A DNA stretch of 64,000 nt. It comes from CAVXFB01 sp963760935 (GTDB lineage: Bacteria; Planctomycetota; Planctomycetia; Pirellulales; Thermoguttaceae). A program made the position numbers and the translations under genes. The stretch covers positions 992,001 to 1,056,000 of the forward strand of contig CAVXFB010000008.1 in NCBI GenBank assembly GCA_963760935.1, given 5' to 3'. The notes under the pieces were generated by a model. It was given only the letters and a program-made list of their open reading frames with translations. It ran no database searches and was not told the DNA's origin. Below are positions 15,426 through 24,254 of the stretch, in pieces; positions within the stretch are counted from its first letter, which is position 1, and the number at the start of each line of letters is the position of its first letter.

Positions 15426-15712
15426 GCATCTACGCCACGCTTTGGTCCATTCAGATTCAAGATCCGGCATCACCGTCCAGTATGCCCCGGTGGGTCACGG
15501 TGACGGCACAAGCCGTTCCGCCGCACATTGGCAGCCCAACGCCCGGATGCGGCTACGAGCAAGGCGATCCCTATGGCGATTTCCTGCCACCGCCCGTCGA
15601 GACGAATGAGGTCGGAGAAGCGGAATACAACCGTGCCGTGGTCTTTGTCAGGCACGAGACACGCAAAGGCACGGCCCGCAGTGGTCAGGAATACGTTGAG
15701 CCGTCCGATTGA
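15422..15712 (+). CDS. Hypothetical protein (96 aa)
   Basis: ATG 15422 has GGAGGT about 10 nt upstream and overlaps the stop of the methyltransferase fragment. The sequence (SIYATLWSIQI, AQAVPPHIGSPTPG, RAVVFV, GTARSGQEYV) looks like a conserved small soluble protein. It ends soon after the last conserved stretch and may be shortened. Function unknown. Confidence 0.65.
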   Translation: MSIYATLWSIQIQDPASPSSMPRWVTVTAQAVPPHIGSPTPGCGYEQGDPYGDFLPPPVETNEVGEAEYNRAVVFVRHETRKGTARSGQEYVEPSD

Positions 15713-15736
15713 CCGGCTTTTCCGAACGGGAGTAGA

Positions 15737-16018
15737 ATGCACGCCGATAGGTCGGAACGTTTCATTGGCGTGATGCCGGTGCTGCTCACCGTTGCCGGAG
15801 TCCTCATGCTGCCCGGCATCTGCTGAATTGGCCCACTCCTCCTGCTTGTAGCAGGAGTCAACTTTCTCCCTCAGGGAGCCTGGGGATGGGCAGTCGGCGT
15901 GCCGCTCATCGTGATCGGCATGATCTGAAAGATTGGTGCAGCGGCCATAATACGCAGGAGACGGCAACGAGCCGAAGAAGCCGTCAGCAACACGTCACGC
16001 AAGGTTCACGAAGAATGA
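15737..16018 (+). pseudogene. Small membrane protein interrupted by two in-frame TGA codons
   Basis: From ATG 15737, preceded by GGGAG, the frame gives a protein with two hydrophobic segments and a basic tail (AAAIIRRRRQRAEEA). It is interrupted by TGA at 15824-15826 and 15926-15928 and ends at TGA 16016-16018. Both internal TGAs sit at membrane-segment edges where Trp (TGG) is common, so TGG-to-TGA changes are likely. Other genes here use TGA as stop, so general recoding is unlikely. The simplest reading is a decayed gene; local readthrough is possible. Confidence 0.5.
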
Positions 16019-16091
16019 CGAGGATAAGAGACTCTGGGGACTGACATGGAACCCAACAAAATCTGGATCGAGCAGAGTGCGAGTTCGTTTC

Positions 16092-16206
16092 GACAACCAT
16101 AGGGCAGATCGGAGACGACGGCTGCCGACTTGGGAAGGTCGTTGTAGACCTTCATGCATTCACAGTTAAACAGCTTGATCTTGTCCCGTTGCCACGTCGG
16201 CTCCAT
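16092..16206 (-). pseudogene. N-terminal fragment of an N4/N6 DNA methylase
   Basis: The minus-strand frame starting at 16206 reads WQRDKIKLFNCECMKVYNDL, then AAVVSDLPYG. This is the start of a site-specific DNA methylase (IKLYxGDC..., then the DPPY catalytic motif, here DLPY). Homology stops after about 38 residues, so the rest of the gene is lost. It is probably a remnant of phage or restriction-modification DNA. Confidence 0.5.
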
Positions 16207-16345
16207 GCCCTATGTAGGGCGATGGTGTGGCTTGTATCGACTTTTCCGATTATCAAGGAATTCTGCCGAGCGATTGCTTGCCAATACGCTATCCGTGGGG
16301 AATGCTTCGATATTGGATTATCAGAGCCAGGAAGGAAATTCGATC

Positions 16346-16978
16346 ATGCACGGCGTCGTTTTCTTGGTGGCAACTCTTGCCACGGGACAAGGGGCATTCT
16401 GGCAATCACCCGGCTTCAACGGAAATCTGTCTTCGTCACAATATTACCGCCCGTCCCCGTACAGCTTTTCGTATGCTACACCGAACTACTTCCAACGATA
16501 CGGCCTTGATGAATTCGAGGAGCGGCCCTGTCTATACTGCCCGCCGCCGCCATGCAACTGCAAAGAAGAAGTTGTGAGAACTTGCAACGAATGCAAGCTA
16601 CGGCAGACGACAACCACAACGACAACGGAAGAGCCGTATGTCGATGAGGCGGCTGCCAACTTCCGGCTAGTCCTAAGCGAAATCCGTGATACCAAGGGCA
16701 TCAACGGTATGCTGTTGCTGGAGAAGGTCAAGCTTGCATTCCAGTCTGAGGAGTTTCCAATTCGAGAGGCTTGGGTAAATGGAAATAACGTGGTTGTTCT
16801 TACAGAGTCAGTAAAGAAAGCTGACGGAGTGTATCAACATAGGGTAATCGGACAAATCTCACCGAATGCCCAAACCGTGTTGATACACGTCTACTCTAAG
16901 CTCAATGAAACGAGACCGGCGAATTCGGTCGCCGAGGATATGCGGGACGAAATTCGTCGGCAGTTGATGGCGCAGTAG
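16346..16978 (+). CDS. Exported cysteine-rich protein (210 aa)
   Basis: ATG 16346 follows GGAAGGA and gives a short signal peptide (HGVVFLVATLATGQG). The mature protein has a Tyr/Ser/Pro-rich part, a cysteine cluster (CLYC, CNCKEE, CNECK; about residues 70-92), a run of seven threonines, and a folded C-terminal region of about 110 residues. No family is recognised. The cysteine cluster may bind metal or form disulfides outside the cytoplasm. Confidence 0.65.
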   Translation: MHGVVFLVATLATGQGAFWQSPGFNGNLSSSQYYRPSPYSFSYATPNYFQRYGLDEFEERPCLYCPPPPCNCKEEVVRTCNECKLRQTTTTTTTEEPYVDEAAANFRLVLSEIRDTKGINGMLLLEKVKLAFQSEEFPIREAWVNGNNVVVLTESVKKADGVYQHRVIGQISPNAQTVLIHVYSKLNETRPANSVAEDMRDEIRRQLMAQ

Positions 16979-16987
16979 CGGTGCATC

Positions 16988-17617
16988 GTGTCTGAGAACG
17001 AACCGAAAAAAGACGGCAAGGCTATCATTTCATGGGCGATTGGGATTGTAACGGCCTTCAGTATCATTGAGGCGGTACTTATCAAATGTGGTACGTTCGT
17101 TCGTGCCGAACGTGGATCAAAATTCGGGCCATCGGACGATGAAGCAAATCTGGCCCTTGGCATCTTTGTCGGTGCCGTGTTGCTGCCAGTGTTGATTCGA
17201 GCAATCTCTTACGCCATGCGCAGGAGCAACAAGCTCCATGATCGTCCCACAAAGGCGAAGGCGTGGCTTTGCATGCTGGCTATCATCGGCTGGTCGCTTG
17301 CGTCTTTGTTATGGATTGGCTACGCAGTTTGTTGGAGAAACTACGATCCTGCCAGATTGCGACCACTGGTCACGGTGAAGAGCAGCCAGGAAGAGAAACA
17401 AGTAATTGTCGATGAGTTAACCGGCGTCAAACCACCGCTCCATATTCCAGTTAACCCGGTCGGCTTAAAGTCCTTGCCTGTAATTGTGACCTACTGCTGT
17501 TCGTCCCTTGGTTTTGTTCTTGCGTTCGCTCTATGCCTCGATATTTACAGCGTCTCGGCTACCGAGTTTCGCAAAAAGCGGACGCCGAAAGCCGGGCAGC
17601 CGCCACCTGAACAGTAG
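16988..17617 (+). CDS. Integral membrane protein of unknown function (209 aa)
   Basis: It starts at GTG 16988, ten bases after the previous stop. Four hydrophobic segments are seen, near residues 14-32, 55-75, 95-115 and 155-180, with a charged C-terminal tail. It is likely co-expressed with the exported protein upstream. No family is recognised. Confidence 0.6.
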   Translation: MSENEPKKDGKAIISWAIGIVTAFSIIEAVLIKCGTFVRAERGSKFGPSDDEANLALGIFVGAVLLPVLIRAISYAMRRSNKLHDRPTKAKAWLCMLAIIGWSLASLLWIGYAVCWRNYDPARLRPLVTVKSSQEEKQVIVDELTGVKPPLHIPVNPVGLKSLPVIVTYCCSSLGFVLAFALCLDIYSVSATEFRKKRTPKAGQPPPEQ

Positions 17618-17686
17618 GGCATTGAGCCAGCAATTACTTCGGAATGTCTGAAGGCCCGACTTTTTCGCATTGGTGACCACTCTCGG

Positions 17687-17881
17687 TTACTTCCCCCGCT
17701 TCCTTTCATGTTCCTCCACCGCCGCTTCGTAGACGGCCACAGCCGCCTTCGCCATCCTCTGCACCGTGCCGTGCGAGGGCAAGAGCGGCAGCTTTTTGAG
17801 GCCAAAATCGCAGATAACATCAAGGATCGGCCTTTCCATCGCCTTTTCCAGTCTGTGGACGGTCTTTGGGTCCATGGGCAT
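17687..17881 (-). CDS. Small hypothetical protein (64 aa)
   Basis: The start is at the ATG complementary to 17879-17881, with AAGGA close upstream; a second ATG two codons later has better spacing. The sequence is a conserved-looking helical protein (KTVHRLEKAMER, GLKKLPLLPSHGTVQRMAKAAVAVYEAA). No function is known. It follows the DUF2199 gene by 14 nt, so the two may form an operon. Confidence 0.65.
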   Translation of the reverse strand: MPMDPKTVHRLEKAMERPILDVICDFGLKKLPLLPSHGTVQRMAKAAVAVYEAAVEEHERKRGK

Positions 17882-17895
17882 TGTCCTTCGTACTT

Positions 17896-18423
17896 CTAAT
17901 CCTCGCTTCGGTGCAACAAGGTTGCTGCGATCTCCCGCACCCGACTCATCGTGATGCCCTGCTTCTGCTCTATGGCAAGGGGATGGTCGGTCGGCTCCAG
18001 TTCGATGACGGGCCGTTGACCAACAGGCCGGGTGTGAACGTGCGTCTTGAGGTTCATGGTTTCGGGATAAAACGGCAGTCGAGTGGAGAGCCAGCCGAAG
18101 TACGGGGGCTCGCTCTCCCTGCCATGTGTTTCCCAACGATCAACAGTACGCTTGAAGTTCTCATTGCTCAACGAAGCCCAGACACCCCATACGAAAGGAC
18201 CATTCCCGTCCACCACGGGAATCTCCAGGCAGCCTCGGACGAAGAAATGTTCCTCATCGATCACGCACAGGTCTTCGGTGAGATCGCAACGTCTATCACG
18301 CTCGTCGGCAGGAACCGTGTCGTACAAGAACGGGACATCGAAACCGAACTCCATCGGAAGTTCAGGATGATACTCTCCGCATGTCTTGCAGATGAAGCCC
18401 GTGCCCTCGCTTGGCTCGGTCAT
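17896..18423 (-). CDS. DUF2199 family protein (175 aa)
   Basis: It matches the family pattern: a zinc-knuckle-like start (FICKTCGEYHPELP), ERDRRCDLTEDLCVIDEEHFFVRGCLEIPV with WGVWASLS after it, PPYFGWLSTRLPFYP, and a C-terminal LEPTDHPLAIEQKQGIT. The length is normal. These proteins are soluble and uncharacterised. Confidence 0.85.
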   Translation of the reverse strand: MTEPSEGTGFICKTCGEYHPELPMEFGFDVPFLYDTVPADERDRRCDLTEDLCVIDEEHFFVRGCLEIPVVDGNGPFVWGVWASLSNENFKRTVDRWETHGRESEPPYFGWLSTRLPFYPETMNLKTHVHTRPVGQRPVIELEPTDHPLAIEQKQGITMSRVREIAATLLHRSED

Positions 18424-18450
18424 GATTTTGATCTCTGTGCAGTTGAAAGA

Positions 18451-18609
18451 CTACTTCTTCGGCAACGTTTCGACAAACTCTACCGCCCGCTCTATCCACG
18501 CAAGCAACTGGTTATCCGCCTCCATACCTTCGGCCTCGACCATGATCCAGCCTTTCATGTAATGTCGAACTCGCCGACACTTGGTTCCTTCAGTGCCGAG
18601 GCACTTCAT
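18451..18609 (-). CDS. Possible small protein (52 aa or shorter)
   Basis: A short minus-strand frame between the DUF2199 gene and the 219-aa gene. The likely coding part begins near MVEAEGM and ends FVETLPKK. No ribosome-binding site is clear for the longest form, and it overlaps the upstream gene by about 20 nt. Weak support. Confidence 0.35.
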   Translation of the reverse strand: MKCLGTEGTKCRRVRHYMKGWIMVEAEGMEADNQLLAWIERAVEFVETLPKK

Positions 18610-19249
18610 TGAATAACGGTTGCCACGGCCCGCTCCATGACCCAGTGCATGCCTCTGCCATGGTAGGCACAATCACGAAGTCACGAAAGACAACTTCTTG
18701 CACGTCGCCCTTCTTGAAGTCCGCATCGTCTGGCTGAACGAAGGTCTTCGGACCACGAGGTATCGGCTTGCCGTTATATTGTCGTGCCGCACCGGAATTG
18801 TGTTTGCAGAGTTCAGGGCCTCGTTCGGCGTTCAGGCGATTCGTCTCGTCAAACCTCATCCGAAGGAAGACGAGGCGATGCCCGGCCTTCTCGAACTTTT
18901 TGAAATGTCCCTGATTGGAGCGAAGAAGTCCTTCGTTACTTCCCCGCCAGAAGAAGACCCTACGATTCAGGGCTTCAATGAGATCGGAAAGCACCCATCC
19001 ATCTTGAAACGCAATGTTCTTCTCATTTATCGGACGCTGATCGGTCAACACGATTGTGTCGCCACCAACCATTAACTCTACCATCGAGTCACGGCGTTTT
19101 CGCAACCCGCAAAGCTGATTGCCAGCTTCCATTAGGGCCGCAGCCGACTCAAGCTGTCGTAGTCTCCTAATCCGCTCCAACGCCACTTCATACGTAACGT
19201 GATAAAGGAAAGGAGACATTTCAGTCAAGCTGTCCAAGGTAATGCCCAT
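18590..19249 (-). CDS. Uncharacterised protein (219 aa), possible ADP-ribosyltransferase-like fold
   Basis: The pattern is FLYHVTYEVALERIRR, an IAFQDGWVLSDLIEALNRRVFFWRG stretch, a CKHNSGAARQYNGKP patch and a closing EVVFRDFVIVP. The opening LYHVT, the W...L..LN.RVFFW part and the closing strand are reminiscent of DUF7002/DarT-like proteins with an ADP-ribosyltransferase-type fold, but catalytic residues cannot be assigned with confidence. No signal peptide or membrane segment. If related, it could be an orphan toxin or defence protein. Confidence 0.55.
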   Translation of the reverse strand: MGITLDSLTEMSPFLYHVTYEVALERIRRLRQLESAAALMEAGNQLCGLRKRRDSMVELMVGGDTIVLTDQRPINEKNIAFQDGWVLSDLIEALNRRVFFWRGSNEGLLRSNQGHFKKFEKAGHRLVFLRMRFDETNRLNAERGPELCKHNSGAARQYNGKPIPRGPKTFVQPDDADFKKGDVQEVVFRDFVIVPTMAEACTGSWSGPWQPLFNEVPRH

Positions 19250-19264
19250 CGCTGTGTCCCTCTC

Positions 19265-19726
19265 CTACCTCATCATTTCGGCTACCGCCTTCAACATCGC
19301 CTTCAACGATTCAGGATCGGCCAGTCGGTGCTCGGCCCCCACGGCAATCAATGATTCCGAAGGCAGGCCGCTGTTGCGTTGAAGCTCCTGACTATCGGCA
19401 AACGGCACCGTCTCGTCAGCGGGCGAATGGAGTATGATCGTGCCGGGCTTCACGGTCGTGGCCGTTCCCCATCGCTTCCACGCCGGGCAGAGGAGAACGA
19501 GCGGCATATCGCTTTTGATATTCATCGCCACGGCACCGCCCCGGCTGGAACCGACCACGACATCAGGTTTCCCTCGGTCGAACTCGGCCTGGGCGATGCG
19601 AACGGCCTCGTCGAAATCGTCGTCAGGCAGAGCCGGATTCAGAACCGTGTGGCCGTGGTCCTTGAGGAAGGTCGGCTTGATGCCGCCAGGAGTCGATTGC
19701 CAGCCGTGGAGGAAGAGGACTTTCAT
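19265..19726 (-). CDS. Small alpha/beta hydrolase (YqiA/RBBP9-like), 153 aa
   Basis: The start is at MKVLFLHGWQS, the usual first strand with its HG motif. GSSRGGAVAM (G-x-S-x-G) is the nucleophile elbow at about residue 65. SPADETVPFADS carries the acid, and GAEHRL near the end carries the His. The fold is complete but small, as in the YqiA/RBBP9 esterases. Natural substrate unknown. Confidence 0.8.
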   Translation of the reverse strand: MKVLFLHGWQSTPGGIKPTFLKDHGHTVLNPALPDDDFDEAVRIAQAEFDRGKPDVVVGSSRGGAVAMNIKSDMPLVLLCPAWKRWGTATTVKPGTIILHSPADETVPFADSQELQRNSGLPSESLIAVGAEHRLADPESLKAMLKAVAEMMR

Positions 19727-19993
19727 TCTTGGATACGTCCCCACGAGTGTGACTGGCAGGATTTCAGTTTCGTGCTCTCCGTCCCAAGAGCCTGCGCCAT
19801 TCGGGATCGCCCGAACCCGTCTCGGAATTCCGAATGCCGATACGCCACACTTCGTCGCCGATCTCTTGGTGCGCGAGGAGACGAGTCAATGCGCCGGGCG
19901 CACGGTCACCCAGTCCCGCCTAACTTAGACCGCAGTCGGTCGTGCTGTCAATAAACTGCTTGCTGCTCCTGGCTGGTACGGCAGTCTTAACAT

Positions 19994-20016
19994 CCCATAC
20001 CCATGGCGGGTGTGGG
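19994..20016 (+). terminator. Possible terminator hairpin
   Basis: CCCATACCC (19994-20002), loop ATGGC, GGGTGTGGG (20008-20016) with one G-T pair, followed by GTTTG. It could insulate the downstream promoter. Confidence 0.35.
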
Positions 20017-20052
20017 GTTTGCCTAAGTCTTTACTGCTAAACGACTTAACGC

Positions 20053-20080
20053 TTGACATATCTCAAATATGTGATATACT
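20053..20080 (+). promoter_or_regulatory. Near-consensus sigma-70 promoter with overlapping palindrome
   Basis: TTGACA at 20053-20058 and TATACT at 20075-20080 are 16 nt apart. The spacer holds inverted repeats (ACATAT-ctcaa-ATATGT and ATATC...GATAT), so a repressor could sit between the -35 and -10. The WYL protein encoded downstream is the obvious candidate, as BrxR-type regulators act on their own promoters. Promoter seen by consensus; repression inferred. Confidence 0.65.
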
Positions 20081-20190
20081 TCGAGAAGTTCGAGGTATGG
20101 CCGTCCCTCCTCTGCGTGTCCCAGACATTTGGGTCAAACCGTCCCCATTCACATTGAAGTTGTGCTCACAATATGCCCAAGGAGAGAGAC

Positions 20191-20436
20191 ATGATGCCCG
20201 TAGCTGACAAACACTCCACTCGTCGTGAACTTCCACGTGGTGACAGGACCGGTCCTCAGAGCGATTCGAACCGATCTGCAATGCACAGTAGCATTGACAA
20301 GACCCCGTGTCGAAACATTCCTAACAATGATTGGTTCTTCGAGACTGATTATGAGCCGAAAATAGGGTGTTTTGGACCGGAAAGGACCCCATTCTCGGAT
20401 CGTCAGTACCACGGATATGGGCACCAAGACGATTGA
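20191..20436 (+). CDS. Small hypothetical protein (81 aa)
   Basis: ATG 20191 has AAGGAGAGAG directly upstream and stands about 105 nt after the promoter start point. The sequence is hydrophilic and low in hydrophobic residues (HSTRRELPRGDRTG, PNNDWFFETDYEP, ERTPFSDRQYHG), so it may be disordered. No family is recognised. It may be a real gene or a translated leader before the WYL regulator. Confidence 0.45.
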   Translation: MMPVADKHSTRRELPRGDRTGPQSDSNRSAMHSSIDKTPCRNIPNNDWFFETDYEPKIGCFGPERTPFSDRQYHGYGHQDD

Positions 20437-20521
20437 TGGGGTCCCCCCGCTTTCAAGTGGAGTGCGGCTTGATTATGCTGGCTTGCTGATCCGTTGTTAC
20501 CTCAAACGACTGGATGTTGCG

Positions 20522-21541
20522 ATGGGTGACCAACTGCCTCTGGTGCGTCAATGGGTTTTGCTGCGGACTTTATGCTCCCGGCACCACGGTGTGACCATCA
20601 AGGACATGGTCCACGAATTGAACGTCAGCGAGAAAACGATCCGTCGTGACCTGGAAACATTTCAGGCGGCGGGCTTCCCATTGAAAGAAGTGGTCGGAGA
20701 CTTTGGTCGGAAGAAATGGCATATCGAGGCGGGCAAAGCCGAGCCCGGTCTGAACTTCGCATACGACGAGGCGATTGCGCTGTACCTGGGCCGACGCTTC
20801 CTGGAACCACTGGCGGGGACAATGTTCTGGGAAGCGGCTCAAAAGGCTTTCAAGAAGATCAGGGCGACGTTGGGTGCCGAGGCTCTGAAATACATTGACC
20901 AATTTGGAACGATGTTCCACCAGACGATGGTTGGAGCAGCCGACTACACGAAGAAGGCCGAGTTGATCGACGAGTTGATGGTCGGCATCGAGGACCGGAA
21001 AGCGGTCTTCATCACCTACCAGTCGTTGAGGGCCACGGAGCCGGTCACCTACGACGTGTATCCGTACGGCCTTATTTACCACCGTGGTGCCTTGTACTTG
21101 GTTGGCCGGTCACCGCAGCGTGAAGAAATCTGCCACTGGAAGATCAGCCGGATCGAAGCCGCCGAGGTCACCAAGGTGCCTTTTCAGCGACCCGAGGATT
21201 TTGATTTGCAACAACATCTAGCGAAATCGTTCGGCGTTTATCATGGCGAGGGCGATGTGAAGATTTCGGTACGTTTTGCTGCTGCCGTGGCACGCTATGT
21301 CAGCGAATCGAACTGGCACGAAAGCCAGAAACTCACGCAGCAGAAGGATGGCAGCGTACTGGTCGAGTTCCAATTGTCGGACTGCGAAGAGATCAAACGC
21401 TGGATCATGAGCTTCGGGCAGCATGCCGTGGTGCAGGAACCGGAGTCACTTCGGCAGGAGATCGTCGGGGAGTTGAAGTCGCTCTTGGCGGCGTATGGGG
21501 GCGAATCGGTACGTCACCAGGGTGCGGAGCCAAGACGATAG
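20522..21541 (+). CDS. WYL-domain transcription regulator (BrxR/PafC-like), 339 aa
   Basis: The start at ATG 20522 gives the usual N-terminus of the family (QLPLVRQWVLLRTL). Residues 1-65 are a winged HTH (VTIKDMVHELNVSEKTIRRDL). A WYL domain follows (YDVYPYGLIYHRGALYLVG, near residues 175-195) and a WCX-type C-terminus. Regulators of this build control phage-defence islands, including BREX, and respond to nucleic-acid-like ligands. It lies directly before brxF and behind a strong promoter, so it is probably the regulator of this locus. Confidence 0.8.
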   Translation: MGDQLPLVRQWVLLRTLCSRHHGVTIKDMVHELNVSEKTIRRDLETFQAAGFPLKEVVGDFGRKKWHIEAGKAEPGLNFAYDEAIALYLGRRFLEPLAGTMFWEAAQKAFKKIRATLGAEALKYIDQFGTMFHQTMVGAADYTKKAELIDELMVGIEDRKAVFITYQSLRATEPVTYDVYPYGLIYHRGALYLVGRSPQREEICHWKISRIEAAEVTKVPFQRPEDFDLQQHLAKSFGVYHGEGDVKISVRFAAAVARYVSESNWHESQKLTQQKDGSVLVEFQLSDCEEIKRWIMSFGQHAVVQEPESLRQEIVGELKSLLAAYGGESVRHQGAEPRR

Positions 21542-21919
21542 CCTCTGGTCGTGTGCTGTCCCGATGCGATTGGCAGGTTGGCATAAATGGCGAATGTGGC
21601 GGTTTTTGCCGTCATCGTTTGCCGAGCTTGCCGAATCGAAACTAACACTATAGGGGGAAACAACTTATTGGTATCTCCTTACTTGCGGGCATACCCCAAC
21701 GGGGGTAAAATCGGGCTCCGGCAATCCGACGAATATTTGCTGACCCCCGATTGCCAGTGAGCAATTCGCCCACGTGGCACCAATATTGGCAGCGTTTTGG
21801 CAGGGATTTTCGTCTGCCGGTGGGCCACGAGTCGAGTGGTTGACTGCGGAATGTAAGCGACCACGAGGCGACGGGGTGAGCTACATCTGACGGCGATTGT
21901 GATATCAGGGGGCGGCGGC
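21542..21919. other. Spacer before brxF, no gene
   Basis: About 380 bases without a supportable frame. TTGCCG...TATAGG near 21637-21660 is a weak promoter candidate. No strong hairpin was found. Confidence 0.4.
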
Positions 21920-22405
21920 ATGGTTGACGTGACCAGTTCATTGAAACTAGCAATCAGGGACGCCGAGCAAAGGTATCATCGCTTGGTGCTGCTGATCGGG
22001 GCATCGGGGGCTGGGAAGACCGGGTTGCTCCGATCCCTTGCTGAAAACGGCGGGCACACCTACCTCAATGTGAACCTGCTCCTTAGCCAACGTATGGTGG
22101 AGCTAACCAGGTCGCAGCGTGCCCGACAGGCAGATCGGCTCATGAAGGAACTCGTCGGCTGGCAAACCACCGAGGTCGTTCTCTTGGACAACCTGGAAAT
22201 CCTCTTTGATCCCAGCCTCAAGATCGATCCTCTCGCACTTCTACAGGGAGTGAGCCGCAACCAGACGATTCTGGCGTCATGGAATGGGGCTTACATTGAA
22301 GGTGCTTTGACCTACGCCATGCCCGATCATCCCGAATACCGATCCTATCGGGAGATCGATGCGATCACCGTACCACTCGGAACAAGCGAAACAGCGCACA
22401 ACTAA
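21920..22405 (+). CDS. brxF: BREX type 3 P-loop protein BrxF (161 aa)
   Basis: Walker A GASGAGKT is at residues 27-34. The family pattern follows: YLNVNLLLSQRMVELT, EVVLLDNLEILFDPSLKIDPL (Walker B-like), TILASWNGAY, and LTYAMPDHPEYRSY at the end. BrxF is the small ATPase that opens BREX-3 operons. The gene appears complete; ATG 21920 has AGGGGG upstream. Its normal partners brxC and pglX are missing here, so it may have no working complex. Confidence 0.85.
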   Translation: MVDVTSSLKLAIRDAEQRYHRLVLLIGASGAGKTGLLRSLAENGGHTYLNVNLLLSQRMVELTRSQRARQADRLMKELVGWQTTEVVLLDNLEILFDPSLKIDPLALLQGVSRNQTILASWNGAYIEGALTYAMPDHPEYRSYREIDAITVPLGTSETAHN

Positions 22406-22416
22406 TGGGAGAACCC

Positions 22417-22551
22417 ATGAAATACTCAGAACTAATCCAGTTCGAGCCGATTGAAACCGTCGTTCAACTGCGAGAGGCCGATACCGCAGCAATTGGGATG
22501 CAGGCAAGGACACCGACGTTGTTGTCGTCCTTCGTTCCGAACAAGGATTGA
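22417..22551 (+). pseudogene. brxC: brxC stub: first codons of BrxC fused out of frame to pglZ
   Basis: ATG 22417, with GGGAG upstream and 11 nt after brxF, reads MKYSELIQFEPIETVVQLRE, the typical start of BREX-3 BrxC. Normal BrxC is over 1000 residues. Here the frame runs into pglZ sequence and stops after 44 codons. The junction lies near 22470-22490, where the pglZ frame starts to read YRSNWDAGKDTDVVVVL. Nearly all of brxC and the following pglX/brxHII genes appear to have been deleted. Confidence 0.75.
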
Positions 22552-24254
22552 ATTCGCTGCCCTACGACATTCTCCTCGCCGGAAGGCAACTGAAGTTTGG
22601 GCTTCACTCGATGTTTCCAAAGCTCAATTACCCTATCCTAAGAACCGTGGACTACGCACATCTGGACGAGCTTTATGAGGGATACAGTCGCTACGATGGC
22701 TCAACTTTGGGCGAAAGCGCCACGAAGGATTTCATCTTGACGCATTGCTTCGGAATTGCACCGAGCTTGATCAAGACGCAAGTAGACCTTCTCAAAATCA
22801 TATTGTCTCGACATTACAGTAACATCAGCGTCCCCAAAACGCTCGACAGCTATCTCCTGCAAGTTCTGCGGAAGAACAAAGAGTTTGCCGCTTGGCCGTT
22901 GGAAAGCATCATTCCGAGCCGAGAAGGGTTCTTCGAGTTCTTACAGCACCAGTGGCCCAAGTATGTCGAACAACAGACCGATAGACGCATCCATTGTCTG
23001 GTTCCCTTCGATCATGACGATGTTCGGGTGTATATCGACACCTTCTTCCTAGAGGGGTTGCTCAAGCCCGTCACATGCGACGATGTCAAGAAGCTACCCA
23101 GTTGGAGTTTAAGCGGAATCATTCACGATCCGCAGGCCGACGCCCTGAAACGAATGCGCCGCCTGATGGAACATTTTCGTGAGAAGCTTCCTCCCGCCGA
23201 GGCGTCGCATCGTGATTGGCAATGGGCGGCACAGACCTGGGCCGAACTTGTCGTACTTCGGTGGGAACTCGATTCTACGTTAAATGTCGGTGATCGTGCG
23301 TGTTGGGAAGCGTTGCACGACACAGTGGAGGAAAAGTTCTCTGCTTGGATGTTGGAGCACTTTGCATCGCTGTATAATCTGCCGTTCTTTCCGCAGCCAG
23401 TCATGGTTCATCAAGTGCCCCGTTATCTTGCGGCACAGCTAGAGCAGGGCAAACTGGGCAAGGTCGCCTTGGTCGTACTGGATGGCCTGGCCATCGATCA
23501 ATGGCTAATCGTGCGACAGCAATTGGCAGTCTCTCAGCCCCAGTGGCGGTTTGACGAAGGCAATGTTTTTGCCTGGGTGCCGACGTTGACCTCGGTGTCA
23601 CGACAAAGCATTTTCGCCGGTGATCCTCCGTTGTACTTCCCTGAGACCATCAGCACGACCAATAAGGAAGAATCGCTCTGGTCGAAGTTTTGGGAGAACC
23701 AAGGGCTGCGGCGAGACGCCGTAGCGTGCGTGAAGTCGGTAGTTTCGGGCGACACGATGGAACTGGACCAGGCCCTTGCCAATCCTGCGCTGAGCGTGCT
23801 GGGCGTCGTCGTCAATAAGGTCGATGAAATCATGCACGGGATGCAACTGGGGATTGCCGGGATGCACAGTCAAGTCCGATTGTGGGTGGACCAGGGCGAT
23901 CTTGCGTCTTTGATTACCCGCCTTGAGGGAGAAGGCTTCGCCGTCTTTCTGACCGCCGACCACGGCAACGTGGCAGCCACGGGCAGTGGATCGCCCAATC
24001 AAGGCGTACTTGTCGAGACGAGGGGTAAGCGTGCGAGGGTTTACGATAGAGCCGCTTTCATTGAGGAAGTGAAGGCGGCGTACCCGGACTGTGTTGAATG
24101 GCCCGGTTACGGCCTGCCACCCGGCAAGTACGTGCTGATGCCGAAGTCGGGAAAGGCATTCACTACGGTGGGCGAAGAGGTTGTCGCCCACGGTGGCATC
24201 GCTCTTGAGGAAGTTGTGGTGCCGCTGGTGAGAATCAGGAAGGAAAGCGAATGA
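22548..24254 (+). pseudogene. pglZ: pglZ (BREX-3 alkaline-phosphatase-like protein), 5' truncated
   Basis: The frame carries the whole PglZ phosphatase domain: LVVLDGLAIDQWL, SVSRQSIFAG, and FLTADHGNVAATGSG with its DHGN metal residues, and it ends VAHGGIALEEVVVPLVRI. The N-terminal 70 or so residues of BREX-3 PglZ are missing. Homology begins at YRSNWDAGK upstream of any ATG. Translation could begin at TTG 22548, which overlaps the TGA of the brxC stub. Whether the 568-aa product folds is unclear. It overlaps the next gene by ATGA. Confidence 0.75.

Larger units (their letters stand above)
19727..20190. other. Spacer with a hairpin and a strong promoter
   Basis: About 460 bases without a recognised gene. 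It holds a 9-bp hairpin (19994-20016) and a near-consensus sigma-70 promoter (20053-20080) directed at the WYL/BREX region. Confidence 0.5.

Noticed and set aside
15737..16018. Genome-wide TGA recoding to Trp
   Set aside because: Many intact genes in the window end at TGA with correct length, so a general code change is excluded; only local readthrough remains possible.
20255..20276. GGTTCGAATC on the minus strand, like a tRNA T-loop
   Set aside because: The flanking bases do not form the 5-bp T stem and no acceptor or anticodon arm is present nearby.
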